Positions 1 to 6,549 are shown, counted from the stretch's first letter. The stretch is 10,448 nt of DNA from Amoeboradix gromovi (GCA_018985225.1 JADGIF010000345.1:1-10448), one strand, 5' to 3'. The notes: a model not told the origin generated them from the letters alone. Translations and numbers: made by a program.

Positions 1-137
1 TACAAAGTCTGGTACTCTAAAGAAAACTAATGTAGAAACCTGAACCTGTACAAAGTGTCATTTCAAGATGGATAGAGACCATATGGCAGCAAGGAACATG
101 TACATCAAATATCTGCATCTTTATTCAATCCCGCCTC
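1..137 (+). repeat. Dispersed repeat, copy A (partial, cut by window start)
   Basis: This stretch aligns without gaps to the reverse complement of 6656-6796 (copy B). Shared blocks include the ACTCTAAAGAAAA segment, GTGTCATTT, AAGGAACAT and the ATCTGCATC..TTATT.AATCCCGCCTC block. Similarity stops abruptly after CGCCTC at about 136. Read in one frame, A and B align codon for codon over about 47 codons. A carries two stops in that frame and B none, so the repeat may derive from coding sequence. The copy continues to the left of the window. No terminal repeat is visible here. It is probably a decayed transposable-element fragment or multigene-family remnant; which of the two cannot be told from one window. 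Confidence 0.7.
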
Positions 138-160
138 TGCCGAAACCCTCTATTTCATAG

Positions 161-491
161 GAAGGAATACTTTTTATTGAGGAGATTGTACTCAACATTG
201 AGGAGGAAAGACCTTACGAAATTAGAGTTGTCGCATCTCTGCTTTGCGCTGTAACAGGTTCTGCTATTCTTATAATCTCATATTGTATGAAAATTTTCCA
301 GAAAAACTATCCAGACAAATCTTTAAGGTATGGTTTTTGTTTCCCATTCAAACATTGTGATTACGAAGACTATTTGCATATTTGCCCGTGTAATTAGCTG
401 CACGCTAGGCAGAGGTATTCTCGAGTGGCTCTTACCAATAAGTGTTCAGTTAAGGATTGCAAAGATCTTTGAGCATTCACAGCTAGAGTAG
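161..491 (+). CDS. Unknown single-pass membrane protein, 5' part missing, with a probable 19-nt intron
   Basis: An open frame follows an acceptor-like TTTCATAG ending at 160. It encodes a charged stretch (EEERPYEIR) and then one strongly hydrophobic helix (VVASLLCAVTGSAILIISY, near codons 27-45), followed by a basic segment. The frame meets TAA/TAG at 392-397. If 390-408, a 19-nt segment with GT..AG ends, is removed, the frame continues in phase to a TAG at 489-491. No in-frame ATG is available upstream of the helix. An in-frame TAG sits at 158-160, and before it the DNA is repeat copy A. The first exon is therefore either beyond a longer intron or lost to the repeat. I do not recognise the protein. 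A bidirectional polyadenylation palindrome lies 29 bp downstream, which supports a real transcript end here. Confidence 0.4.
390..408 (+). other. Probable 19-nt spliceosomal intron
   Basis: The segment GTAATTAGCTGCACGCTAG has GT..AG ends and holds the only in-frame stops between two open stretches. Its removal joins codon T|GC and keeps the frame open for 26 more codons. It has the same length and the same first six bases as the better supported intron at 9458-9476. The gene itself is unidentified, so this call rests on the parallel and not on protein conservation. Confidence 0.45.
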
Positions 492-519
492 GCGATGATA
501 AATATATCAAGACTTTGCT

Positions 520-535
520 AATAAATGCATTTATT
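520..535. terminator. Palindromic bidirectional polyadenylation signal
   Basis: AATAAATGCATTTATT is a perfect 16-bp palindrome that presents AATAAA on both strands. It lies 28 bp beyond the stop of the 161-491 frame on + and 28 bp beyond the stop of the SET-domain gene on -. A single site could therefore serve both convergent transcripts. Confidence 0.55.
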
Positions 536-563
536 TGATAAAATTCAAGTTTCTAAATCATTA

Positions 564-1778
564 CTATTTTGCTTTACCCTCAACCGTTTTTCTTTTTATT
601 AAAAAGCTCCATCTCTCTGTGTTCTTGCTTTCATCCGAAAGTATGTAAAATGGAAACAGCATTAGCAAATGCTGACTAGGGATAGAACACCACTCTAGCA
701 GCTCATCAGTCCTCGAAGCTGCTGCAATAGGGCACAGCTTGTAGAATATTGTAGCATAAAAATCTAACAAAGCATAAACAAATTTTATAACATGTTGAGA
801 AGGTTTTCTAAAATTATGAAAATAATAAAAAACATAAGCCTCCATAAATACTATTGTACACCAGTGTCTTGGACCTAGTTTTTTTGATGATCTGACTATT
901 AGTTCTGTCAGCAACGTACCATCTGCAGCGGCATTCGTATAAATTTGTTTTTCATAATTTGTTTTTATCTGAAATGCCTGGTTTTCAAGTTTGAAAGCTA
1001 GTTTAAGAGGTATCTCTTTTTCTTTATATACCCTCGCACAGTCCAGACATTTATAAGAGTTAATTATATCTACCTTGTCGTCTATATGGCTAAACTGATA
1101 ATAACAGATATCTCCACCACATGAGCTACAAAGAAAGCTATCGAATGGATCAAGCATGATGCATCTCTCACAGAAACAAGTAAAATGCATAAACTTGGAA
1201 ATGAATTCAATTCGAATAGATTTGGTCCAGAACAAATCAAAATCAGTTATATAAGATCTAGTGATTATATCGCCAGCTTTTATGGGCTTGGTGGCAATTA
1301 TTTGAACAGGCAAGCCGTCTTTCCTATCAATAAGAAACGTGTTGGGAGAGCAACTGTGCATCATTTTGGAAATCAGAGGAAACAATTTTAAACCGCAGCA
1401 ATCACAACCTACAGCATTCAGCATCAGTAGTGCAACGAACTGCAGAGCATCGTGGTAGGATAAAGAGGAATTCTGCGTTAGTTTATCTACTTGAACTTTC
1501 AAATACGTTATTTTTAAAACTGTTTTGTGGCACAACTGCTGATATTTAGGGAACAAATCAGGAATTTTAATTTCATAATCACCTTTCCAATTTTGCAAAT
1601 CACAAACAAATTCTTCTCGTTCGCTAATAACCATTTCTCCGATTTTATAATCTTTTTTTGCCTTGAGGTAAATTCCAATAGTCAGATCGTAGCAGACCTC
1701 GATATCGAATGGTTCAGCTAGTTTTTTTGTGATGTTTGTGCGAATCAATGCGGGTGAAAGAGTTTCTGGAGAAGGCAT
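564..1778 (-). CDS. SET-domain protein of the SMYD/Set5 type (putative protein-lysine methyltransferase)
   Basis: The gene encodes 404 aa in one exon, from ATG at 1778 to TAG at 564-566. The N-terminal half holds the split start of a SET domain (IGIYLKAKKDYKIGEMV, residues 34-50). The catalytic half carries HSCSPN (141-146), the IIATKPIKAGDIITRSYI strand (160-177) and a post-SET zinc motif CFCERC (201-206). A second Cys pair set follows (C217/C220 and C244/C247), as in SMYD proteins. The C-terminal about 150 residues are helical. No MYND finger (CX2C..CX2C..) interrupts the SET domain, which is more like yeast Set5 than animal SMYD1-3. The usual NHSC has its first Asn replaced by Met140. Members methylate lysines of histones or other proteins using S-adenosylmethionine; the substrate here cannot be inferred. 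It is divergent from the 1910 gene, with a spacer of 50 to 131 bp depending on that gene's start. Confidence 0.85.
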   Translation of the reverse strand: MPSPETLSPALIRTNITKKLAEPFDIEVCYDLTIGIYLKAKKDYKIGEMVISEREEFVCDLQNWKGDYEIKIPDLFPKYQQLCHKTVLKITYLKVQVDKLTQNSSLSYHDALQFVALLMLNAVGCDCCGLKLFPLISKMMHSCSPNTFLIDRKDGLPVQIIATKPIKAGDIITRSYITDFDLFWTKSIRIEFISKFMHFTCFCERCIMLDPFDSFLCSSCGGDICYYQFSHIDDKVDIINSYKCLDCARVYKEKEIPLKLAFKLENQAFQIKTNYEKQIYTNAAADGTLLTELIVRSSKKLGPRHWCTIVFMEAYVFYYFHNFRKPSQHVIKFVYALLDFYATIFYKLCPIAAASRTDELLEWCSIPSQHLLMLFPFYILSDESKNTERWSFLIKRKTVEGKAK

Positions 1779-1909
1779 TGTTTTAAGGGCAACTATTTAG
1801 GAACAACTTAAGCTGAAATTTGAGCAAAATGTATGCTCTGCCGCAACATAAAATGCGAAGAATTAATTGGGTTGAGCACCCAAAATGCGGTTCTCATGAC
1901 TGAAACAAC
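1779..1909. promoter_or_regulatory. Divergent intergenic promoter region
   Basis: This 131-bp spacer lies between the SET gene (-) and the serine-rich gene (+). The minus strand reads GCCCTTAAAACA directly before the SET start codon. On the plus strand CACCCAAAATG occurs around 1885. No TATA box is clear. From the ATG at 1829 the plus frame is in phase with the 1910 ORF and broken only by one TGA (1901-1903), so part of this spacer may be coding. Confidence 0.35.
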
Positions 1910-2545
1910 ATGCACCCTTTTTTAAGAGTTGATTTTGATAACTCTTCAACCGTAGACATGATCAATCAGTTGAGCAATGATACCTTACAGGACATCAAAG
2001 TTCAGGAAACGGAATCTAGTACTACTGGAAAGAGGTCGGTGAACTATGCAGATTCTGGTGTTGATAGCAGTAACGTTGATTTAAATATTCTGATGAATGA
2101 GATTGAACAAGAACTTCAGGGTAGTGTAGAAAAACCGGAAAAGAAAAATGAGTTTACACCAGTTAGTCACAATACAAAGTCTGTTGATCCAGTTTACAAA
2201 CAATACAATCCGCATCCATTCATGCTTAGTGACGTATCATTTAGCAGTAGTGTGCAACAGAAAGAGTACCTTGAGTTGTCCAATAGGAAATCGAACGAGC
2301 GTGATGAAATTGGATCATGTCCAGCACCTCCGCAATGTGATTACAGTCCTCCAAACCAATTCCTAGATGTAGCGAAGCCTGCGTCAACAATTAAAAGCGG
2401 ATCTTTTTATTCTAGTTCTTCTAATACCTCAATTATCTCCACCCAGTTTCCTAAAATAAAGCAATCTCTCATACTAACGGGATCAGAGACTGTGCAGCTG
2501 GAGCAAGGAATGCATAAATTGCTAGAACAGTATGGAATACAATAA
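1910..2545 (+). CDS. Unknown Ser/Asn-rich, probably disordered protein
   Basis: The predicted protein is 211 aa. It is polar and rich in Ser, Thr, Asn, Gln and Pro (runs such as SSSSNTSII), with no membrane segment, signal peptide or catalytic motif. A short acidic helix (NILMNEIEQELQ, about residues 59-70) and a C-terminal amphipathic stretch ending HKLLEQYGIQ are the only ordered-looking parts. Such composition suits a regulatory or scaffold protein, but I do not recognise the family. The start may be upstream. From ATG 1829 the same frame gives a plausible basic N-terminus (PQHKMRRINWVEHPKC), and removal of 1890-1928 (39 nt, GT..AG) would join it in phase at VDFDNSS. The stop codon TAA sits inside AATAAA (2541-2546), as in other genes of the window, which supports a real gene end. 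Confidence 0.6.
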   Translation: MHPFLRVDFDNSSTVDMINQLSNDTLQDIKVQETESSTTGKRSVNYADSGVDSSNVDLNILMNEIEQELQGSVEKPEKKNEFTPVSHNTKSVDPVYKQYNPHPFMLSDVSFSSSVQQKEYLELSNRKSNERDEIGSCPAPPQCDYSPPNQFLDVAKPASTIKSGSFYSSSSNTSIISTQFPKIKQSLILTGSETVQLEQGMHKLLEQYGIQ

Positions 2546-2593
2546 ATTTAATATTTACTCTGATAAGAAAGACCGCTTGCAAACTAGGCTCTA

Positions 2594-2814
2594 CTCCTCA
2601 TTGAGAATCCTGGTTTACGAGAAATTGTGCATATATACATAGAAGCTAACAAAACCAGTCTCTCTTTCACAATGGCTACTCAAGCTTCCAACAACATGAG
2701 GTGGGGATATACATGTATGTATCAAGTACAAGCTCCTTGTTCTGCTCGGTGTCCCATTAACTTTCTCTGTGGAAATTCTCGATTTTCTCGGAAATCAGGA
2801 CTTTTAACGAGGAG
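2594..2814 (+). mobile_element. MITE-like element with terminal inverted repeats (copy D)
   Basis: This 221-bp interval is bounded by inverted repeats. The left arm (2594-2627, beginning CTCCTCATTGAGAATCCTGG) matches the reverse complement of the right arm (2781-2814) at 26 of 34 positions, and most of the differences are transitions. The right half, 2762-2814, matches the reverse complement of 6550-6602 (copy B) at 52 of 53 positions. The interior has no convincing coding capacity: a 64-codon frame runs through it but is repeat-derived. No transposase is present. A target-site duplication is not clear (flanks CTCTA and CATCTAAG). The best reading is a small non-autonomous DNA transposon or a deletion derivative of the B/C element. 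Confidence 0.6.
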
Positions 2815-2817
2815 CAT

Positions 2818-3214
2818 CTAAGTAATAATTTTCAAAATTAGCTTATAAGCAAATTTGAATCCCAGCTTAGCGTCCTTTTTAGCTATTAGCTGTTTGTGTG
2901 TTGCCCTTCTGTATTCAAACGGATTTTCTACCATCAATCGATCTAGAGTGCAACTTATCAAAGCAACTCCTCTCATATCATGCATTCTCTTTGAAGCATC
3001 CAGCTTTTTAAAGCTAACGCCTAACAAGAATTGAGTTTTCATTTCTTTTGCTGCGAACTGTCGCTTAAATCAAAAAAAAATTCTAGTTCGGCGAAACGAT
3101 TTCCGCGCTCTTCCCAATATAATGCTTTGATAAGTTTGACCCATATTGCTTGCCCTTCAAACTGTTTTCTATATATTTATCCCAGGGTTCAATTTTAAAA
3201 TGATTCAGACCCAT
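2818..3214 (-). CDS. Small unknown basic protein, possibly two exons
   Basis: The clear part is 2818-3042, encoding 74 aa from ATG at 3042. It is basic, with FEYRRATHKQLIAKKDAKLG near the C-terminus, and ends in a short hydrophobic tail. Upstream on the same strand an ATG at 3214 opens a 43-codon frame (MGLNHFKIEPWDKYIE...). That frame ends at a TAG and can be joined in phase to codons just before 3042 by removing 3064-3097 (34 nt, GT..AG, T-rich before AG). The joined product would be about 120 aa. I do not recognise either piece. The stop lies 3 bp from the MITE-like element, so the true 3' end may have been replaced by that insertion. The start at 3214 would be only 25 bp from the divergent kinase-like gene. 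Confidence 0.4.
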
Positions 3215-3239
3215 AATCCCTGTTTTAAAGTTTGCAAAA
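3215..3239. promoter_or_regulatory. Very short divergent spacer with CCC motifs
   Basis: This is the 25 bp between the proposed minus-strand ATG (3214) and the kinase-like ATG (3240). On the plus strand it includes AATCCCTGTTTTAAAG, which resembles CTCCCCTGTTTAAA directly before the VPS68-like start codon. If both starts are right, promoter elements must overlap the neighbouring coding sequence. Confidence 0.3.
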
Positions 3240-4094
3240 ATGTTTCCTACTACATCGCATGATTCATTAGTTTCGGCAGAATATCAGCAAACAGGTAAGC
3301 CATTTGTCATAGGAGTAGCAGGTGGCAGTGCTAGCGGGAAAAGCGGATTTTGCGAACTAATACGGCAAAAAATGATAGAAGATTTTAATGTGGTTGAAGA
3401 CAACGTTTTGATTTTAAATGCAACCAACTTCTATAAGTCCTTATCCGATGCAAATATCACACTTGCAAAGGAAGGAAAATATAATTTTGATCACCCTTTT
3501 GCTATTGATTTGGACTTGTTGTGCAAAACTCTTAGAAGTCTTGTAAGCGGTAGAAGCACTGTTTTTTGTCGATACAACTTTGCAACTTTTCAACAAGAGA
3601 TAATTGGTATTCTTGAAAACACACCTAGCATTATCATAATTGAAGGAATTCTTGTTATATACTTTGAGAAGTTGAGGGATATTTTAAATATGAAAATATT
3701 TCTGGATGTAGATAGTGATACAAGATTAAGCAATACAGTCTTAAGGGATACTATTGACGACAATGATAGACTCATAAAGCCATTGGATCAGGTTTTAGAT
3801 GAGTGGCTCAATTATGTAAAACCCTCATTCGAAGATTATGTACTTCCGAGCAAGAAGTACGCAGATGTGGTGGTTCCTCGTGGGATTGAAAATGTTGTTG
3901 CCATTAATCTGATAGTTCAGCATGTTTATGAACTAGTCAAGAATGGCGAAGTAGGGAGGAGTAAAACTAGTGCGAGTCTTGGTAGCCTTGTAAACCTGGA
4001 AAAAATACCTGAAGAGTCGCTACCATTGTCTCCGAGAATGGAAACGTTTACTTTTGACAGTGGAGAGTCTATATACAAGCCAGTTCCAGAATAA
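3240..4094 (+). CDS. Uridine kinase-like protein with altered active site
   Basis: The protein is 284 aa. The fold is that of uridine-cytidine kinase, which makes UMP/CMP from nucleoside and NTP. An intact P-loop GGSASGKS (28-35) is followed by LNATNFYKSL (59-68), NFDHP (82-86), IIEGIL (133-138), FLDVDSDTRLS (154-164), VLRD (167-170), YVKPSFEDYVLPSKKYADV (192-210) and VVPRG..NVVAINLIVQH (211-228). The last blocks are close to family consensus. However, the catalytic Asp of the family's QDSFY motif is Thr62, the substrate Asp of HPDAFD is Phe87, the THSR His is Phe117, and the RR and ERGR arginines are lost. Known uridine kinases keep these. The fold and NTP site are therefore probably retained, but nucleoside phosphorylation is doubtful. 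The C-terminus (240-284) is a Ser-rich tail. The stop lies inside AATAAA (4090-4095). Confidence 0.85.
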   Translation: MFPTTSHDSLVSAEYQQTGKPFVIGVAGGSASGKSGFCELIRQKMIEDFNVVEDNVLILNATNFYKSLSDANITLAKEGKYNFDHPFAIDLDLLCKTLRSLVSGRSTVFCRYNFATFQQEIIGILENTPSIIIIEGILVIYFEKLRDILNMKIFLDVDSDTRLSNTVLRDTIDDNDRLIKPLDQVLDEWLNYVKPSFEDYVLPSKKYADVVVPRGIENVVAINLIVQHVYELVKNGEVGRSKTSASLGSLVNLEKIPEESLPLSPRMETFTFDSGESIYKPVPE

Positions 4095-4106
4095 ATGCAA
4101 TTTATT
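4090..4106. terminator. Paired polyadenylation signals overlapping two convergent stop codons
   Basis: AATAAA on + (4090-4095) contains the kinase-like stop TAA (4092-4094). TTTATT at 4101-4106 is AATAAA on - and overlaps the stop TAA of the membrane protein gene (4107-4105). The two coding regions are only 10 bp apart, so the transcripts must overlap at their 3' ends. Confidence 0.6.
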
Positions 4107-4884
4107 AAAACGGCTTTTGCTTTAACCATCCTCTAATATTCCAAACAAATGCTAAAAGGAAACAGTATCTCATGGAGTTACAAAAGTTACTTACGGCGGT
4201 TTGGTTTGAGATTTCAACAAACATAACTGCTGCATCTAGTACATGAAAAGTTCGTTCAAGAATAAATGCAAAGTACCCCTGGCCTGACAATTCTTCATTC
4301 CTTAATGTGCACTCCTTGAAAAAAGGCCTCACCATCCGGAACGAGTACGCCGATGTAACTATAGAATTGACAGCTATTTGGCTGATAAATAGCCATGAAG
4401 CCAAAATTCTACCATTGCTATTGAATGAATGAATGCTACCAACCCATAAGCCATATATAGCAATGGAAAATAAAGCATCCATTAATAAGTATATGTTGAA
4501 ATACATTTGAGATTTCTTGTGTTTATCATTCAGATAGTTGTAAAGGTGTCTAATTGTAAAGTTGGCTAACACATGGCTTAAAATATAACCACCGACTCCA
4601 AAATGGACGGCTAGAATAATATTCCATGATAATAACCTTATTGTGTAGAGATATTGTGCTACATCACCGACAAAGTAGGTGAAAAGAGTAAGAAACAACA
4701 GCAAAGTAAAAGTTTTGCTAATTTTGTATCGCAGCATAAATACTACAAAAACTATTGCTGATGAAATTAGTATCAACGAAGCCGTTTTAAAACACAGCTG
4801 TCCCATGTTTTCGTAGCTGTAAGTTTGCAGTTCCTGATCTTCGTTGTTATCTGACATATTCAGAATATCACCAAATCTCTTCAT
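4105..4884 (-). CDS. Unknown multi-pass (6-7 TM) membrane protein
   Basis: The gene encodes 259 aa from ATG at 4884; an alternative ATG is at 4857 (MSDNNEDQEL). After a polar acidic N-terminus come hydrophobic segments near residues 32-50, 57-78, 86-107, 129-150, 159-183 and 204-222, and a last one at about 234-246, so six to seven helices. Recognisable local sequence includes NFTIRHLYNYLNDKHKKSQ in a cytosolic-looking basic loop and FRMVRPFFKEC after helix five. It does not show the motifs of transporters or cyclases that I know. A G-protein-coupled-receptor-like topology is possible but unproven. The stop overlaps AATAAA on the minus strand, which supports the unspliced C-terminus (GWLKQKPF). 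The gene is divergent from the 5109 ORF. Confidence 0.7.
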   Translation of the reverse strand: MKRFGDILNMSDNNEDQELQTYSYENMGQLCFKTASLILISSAIVFVVFMLRYKISKTFTLLLFLTLFTYFVGDVAQYLYTIRLLSWNIILAVHFGVGGYILSHVLANFTIRHLYNYLNDKHKKSQMYFNIYLLMDALFSIAIYGLWVGSIHSFNSNGRILASWLFISQIAVNSIVTSAYSFRMVRPFFKECTLRNEELSGQGYFAFILERTFHVLDAAVMFVEISNQTAVSNFCNSMRYCFLLAFVWNIRGWLKQKPF

Positions 4885-5108
4885 TAAAGATTTTAAACCA
4901 ATCAATCAAGGAAACATTGTTTGCACTAATTTTCTTCTCTTATTAAGAGTTATGCAAACTTTGTATCTTCCGCGAAATCGTTGCAACACGCATTCTCATC
5001 TAAATTCAAGACTACATTCAGTGGGACTAATGGCTCAATCTCAGAAGTCGTATCTTTTAATGCTGTTATACTTGCCATGGTTCCTATGACATATAAAGGA
5101 CTCTTTGG
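4885..5108. other. Divergent intergenic region, 224 bp
   Basis: This spacer lies between the membrane protein (-) and the small membrane ORF (+). Short open frames run through it, but none has a recognisable product or ends at an AATAAA. No repeat of the dispersed family was seen. It presumably holds both promoters, and no motif stands out. Confidence 0.35.
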
Positions 5109-5315
5109 ATGTTATCAGCTCAGGAAAAGCAACAGAAACTTCTACAAAGTTTTACTATAGTTCTTGTTTTGGTTACTGCAGTGTCCATTTTTATCACTCT
5201 TGTACCTACTACCATCATAGTGTATCACCTTTTATCAATTTCATTCGCTTCGCATATCCCGCCTTCTTTCTCTATCATTTTATTTCACATGCTTAGCGAC
5301 TTTTTGGTCGTGTAG
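5109..5315 (+). CDS. Small unknown two-helix membrane protein
   Basis: The ORF is 68 aa, from ATG 5109 to TAG 5313-5315. A short polar N-terminus with KQQK is followed by a long hydrophobic helix (FTIVLVLVTAVSIFITLV, about residues 15-32) and a second hydrophobic stretch (about 45-65). Length and topology resemble small ER or V-ATPase accessory proteins such as Vma21, but no diagnostic motif is present and a better Vma21 lies at 8501. There is no AATAAA at its end. The same frame continues past the TAG, hydrophobic again, straight into ATP10. The stop could be real, or a pyrimidine-rich intron (5301-5353, GT..CCTAG) could alter the C-terminus. Confidence 0.4.
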   Translation: MLSAQEKQQKLLQSFTIVLVLVTAVSIFITLVPTTIIVYHLLSISFASHIPPSFSIILFHMLSDFLVV

Positions 5316-5384
5316 TTGGATGTTATCTCTTTTTCTTTCGTCATCCCCTTTGCTCCTAGTCTACTTGTCATAGAGCGTACCCAC

Positions 5385-6011
5385 ATGATTAAGAGATGTT
5401 TTTGGAAATCTCTTGTTAGTAGATCCGAGAACTCTAAAGAATCCAGAAGAATTAAAGAGGAATTCAGCAAGGGATATTGGCATGATTTTAAAGTTCTGAA
5501 TTCAACAGGTGGCAAATTTTATGAGCCTAAAAATAAATTACATTTGGAAATCAAAGTCCCAGACATAGTTGTCATGAACTTAGAGTCGAAAAGGAGAAAT
5601 CTCCATTACTTTACACTGGGTCGACCAATTTTGCTCGGTGTTGTATTTAATGAATTCGGCAATACAGAACTGCAGACTTATAAAACGTTCTTTGATCAGA
5701 ACCTTAAAGGGATGGGAATTAGTTATGTTCATCTGAGTGTTGAAGAGACTTGGCTGAAATCAATGGTGCTGAGGAGCATGGTTCCGTCTTTAAGATCGAA
5801 GATACCTAAAAAGGAGCACACGTTGTATCTTTTGAGCGTTTATAAGAAGATTTATGATTTCAAAGAAGAGTTAGACATAAGAAACAAATACGTTCCTTGG
5901 GTCTATCTAATTAACAATAAAGGAATCGTTAGATGGACAATTCATGGAAAACCTACAGAGACAGAGTTAAAGTTGTTGGAAAGAATGGCACAGAAAATTG
6001 TGAAGGAATAA
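5385..6011 (+). CDS. ATP10: Mitochondrial ATP synthase assembly factor Atp10
   Basis: The protein is 208 aa from the ATG at 5385. That start gives a typical mitochondrial presequence, basic with hydroxyl residues (MIKRCFWKSLVSR). Atp10 is an inner-membrane/matrix chaperone that helps build the Fo sector (subunit 6 onto the subunit-9 ring). Family features are the central segment with a thioredoxin-like strand (GRPILLGVVFNEFG, 79-92), the FDQNLKGMGISYVHLSV region (103-119) and the conserved C-terminal YVPWVYLINNKGIVRWTIHG block (169-188). Length is close to the yeast protein (about 280) minus its N-terminal extension. The stop TAA sits inside AATAAA (6007-6012). The BET5-like gene on the other strand ends 2 bp away. 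Confidence 0.85.
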   Translation: MIKRCFWKSLVSRSENSKESRRIKEEFSKGYWHDFKVLNSTGGKFYEPKNKLHLEIKVPDIVVMNLESKRRNLHYFTLGRPILLGVVFNEFGNTELQTYKTFFDQNLKGMGISYVHLSVEETWLKSMVLRSMVPSLRSKIPKKEHTLYLLSVYKKIYDFKEELDIRNKYVPWVYLINNKGIVRWTIHGKPTETELKLLERMAQKIVKE

Positions 6012-6016
6012 ATTTA
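6007..6016. terminator. Shared 3' end of ATP10 and the TRAPP subunit gene
   Basis: AATAAA (6007-6012, +) contains the ATP10 stop codon. On the minus strand the neighbouring stop at 6016-6014 is embedded in TTATAAATTTATT, a variant polyadenylation signal. Only 2 bp separate the two coding regions, so each mRNA must extend into the other gene. Confidence 0.5.
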
Positions 6017-6517
6017 TAATCTTAAACTCCTCAAATACAAGTCAACTCTTTCTTCAAATAAAGGACTGTTTACCTTTGGACTCATTTCCAGTAAATTCTT
6101 ACCAGCCTTGTACAGTGCTTTTCTCTCTTTCATCGAAATTGTGGGCGTACTCAGCTTCTGTTGAGGATTCAATATGACAAAGGGCATAAAATAATGAGTA
6201 TAAATATATTGCAGACTTGCCCTCAATGAAGGTTCTGTAGTCGATGAACTTGGAGAAACAGTGAAAAATTCACTAGGCGAAGTAGTCAGTACAAACTTGT
6301 AACCGGTTGGTGTCTCAAAGTAGTGTAGTTTAAATGTGTCTGTTGAATGGCAAATATATTCACTATTTAGCTTCTTCATTGTGTTCTTCAAGGAAACAAC
6401 TAAGCCAAATATCAACTTTTGTAAATCTGATTCATTAACTGCATACTCTCCATTAAAGTACTTCTTCGTAAACACAGGTGCACAATGTCTATCGTAAATG
6501 AAAAGATGAAATAGCAT
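6014..6517 (-). CDS. BET5: TRAPP complex subunit Bet5/TRAPPC1
   Basis: The protein is 167 aa from ATG at 6517. It is a longin-fold core subunit of the TRAPP complexes, which act as a Rab1/Ypt1 exchange factor in ER-to-Golgi and Golgi traffic. Diagnostic segments are the N-terminal FIYDRHC (6-12), the mid-region LIFGLVVSLKNTM (35-47), and KLHYFETPTGYKFVL (63-77), which closely matches the family KLHYYETPTGIK motif. The end, LFEERVDLYLRSL (about 153-165), also matches. Relative to human TRAPPC1 (145 aa) there is an insertion of about 25 residues (around 122-148, KERKALYKAGK...) before the last helix. The start codon lies only 32 bp from repeat copy B, so its promoter must lie within or next to the repeat. 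Confidence 0.85.
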   Translation of the reverse strand: MLFHLFIYDRHCAPVFTKKYFNGEYAVNESDLQKLIFGLVVSLKNTMKKLNSEYICHSTDTFKLHYFETPTGYKFVLTTSPSEFFTVSPSSSTTEPSLRASLQYIYTHYFMPFVILNPQQKLSTPTISMKERKALYKAGKNLLEMSPKVNSPLFEERVDLYLRSLRL

Positions 6518-6549
6518 TTAGAGTTTCAAAATTTATTGCACAATAATTA

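Noticed and set aside
115-140. tRNA-like B box (TTCAATCCC) suggesting a tRNA gene or SINE
   Set aside because: No A box at the right distance and no cloverleaf could be formed. The block is simply a conserved part of the dispersed repeat.
2627-2821. 64-codon plus-strand frame inside the MITE-like element
   Set aside because: It lies almost wholly within the element, includes an inverted-repeat arm, and has no conserved motif.
4155-4197. 43-nt GTAAGT..TTTTAG segment near the 3' end of the multi-pass membrane gene (minus strand)
   Set aside because: It looks like a textbook intron. However, the unspliced frame is open and its stop overlaps AATAAA like other genes here, while splicing shifts the frame to a short unrelated end. 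Left unspliced, but not excluded.
5316-5384. Upstream extension of ATP10 beginning at TTG 5316
   Set aside because: The initiator would be TTG, not ATG. The ATG at 5385 gives a typical mitochondrial presequence.
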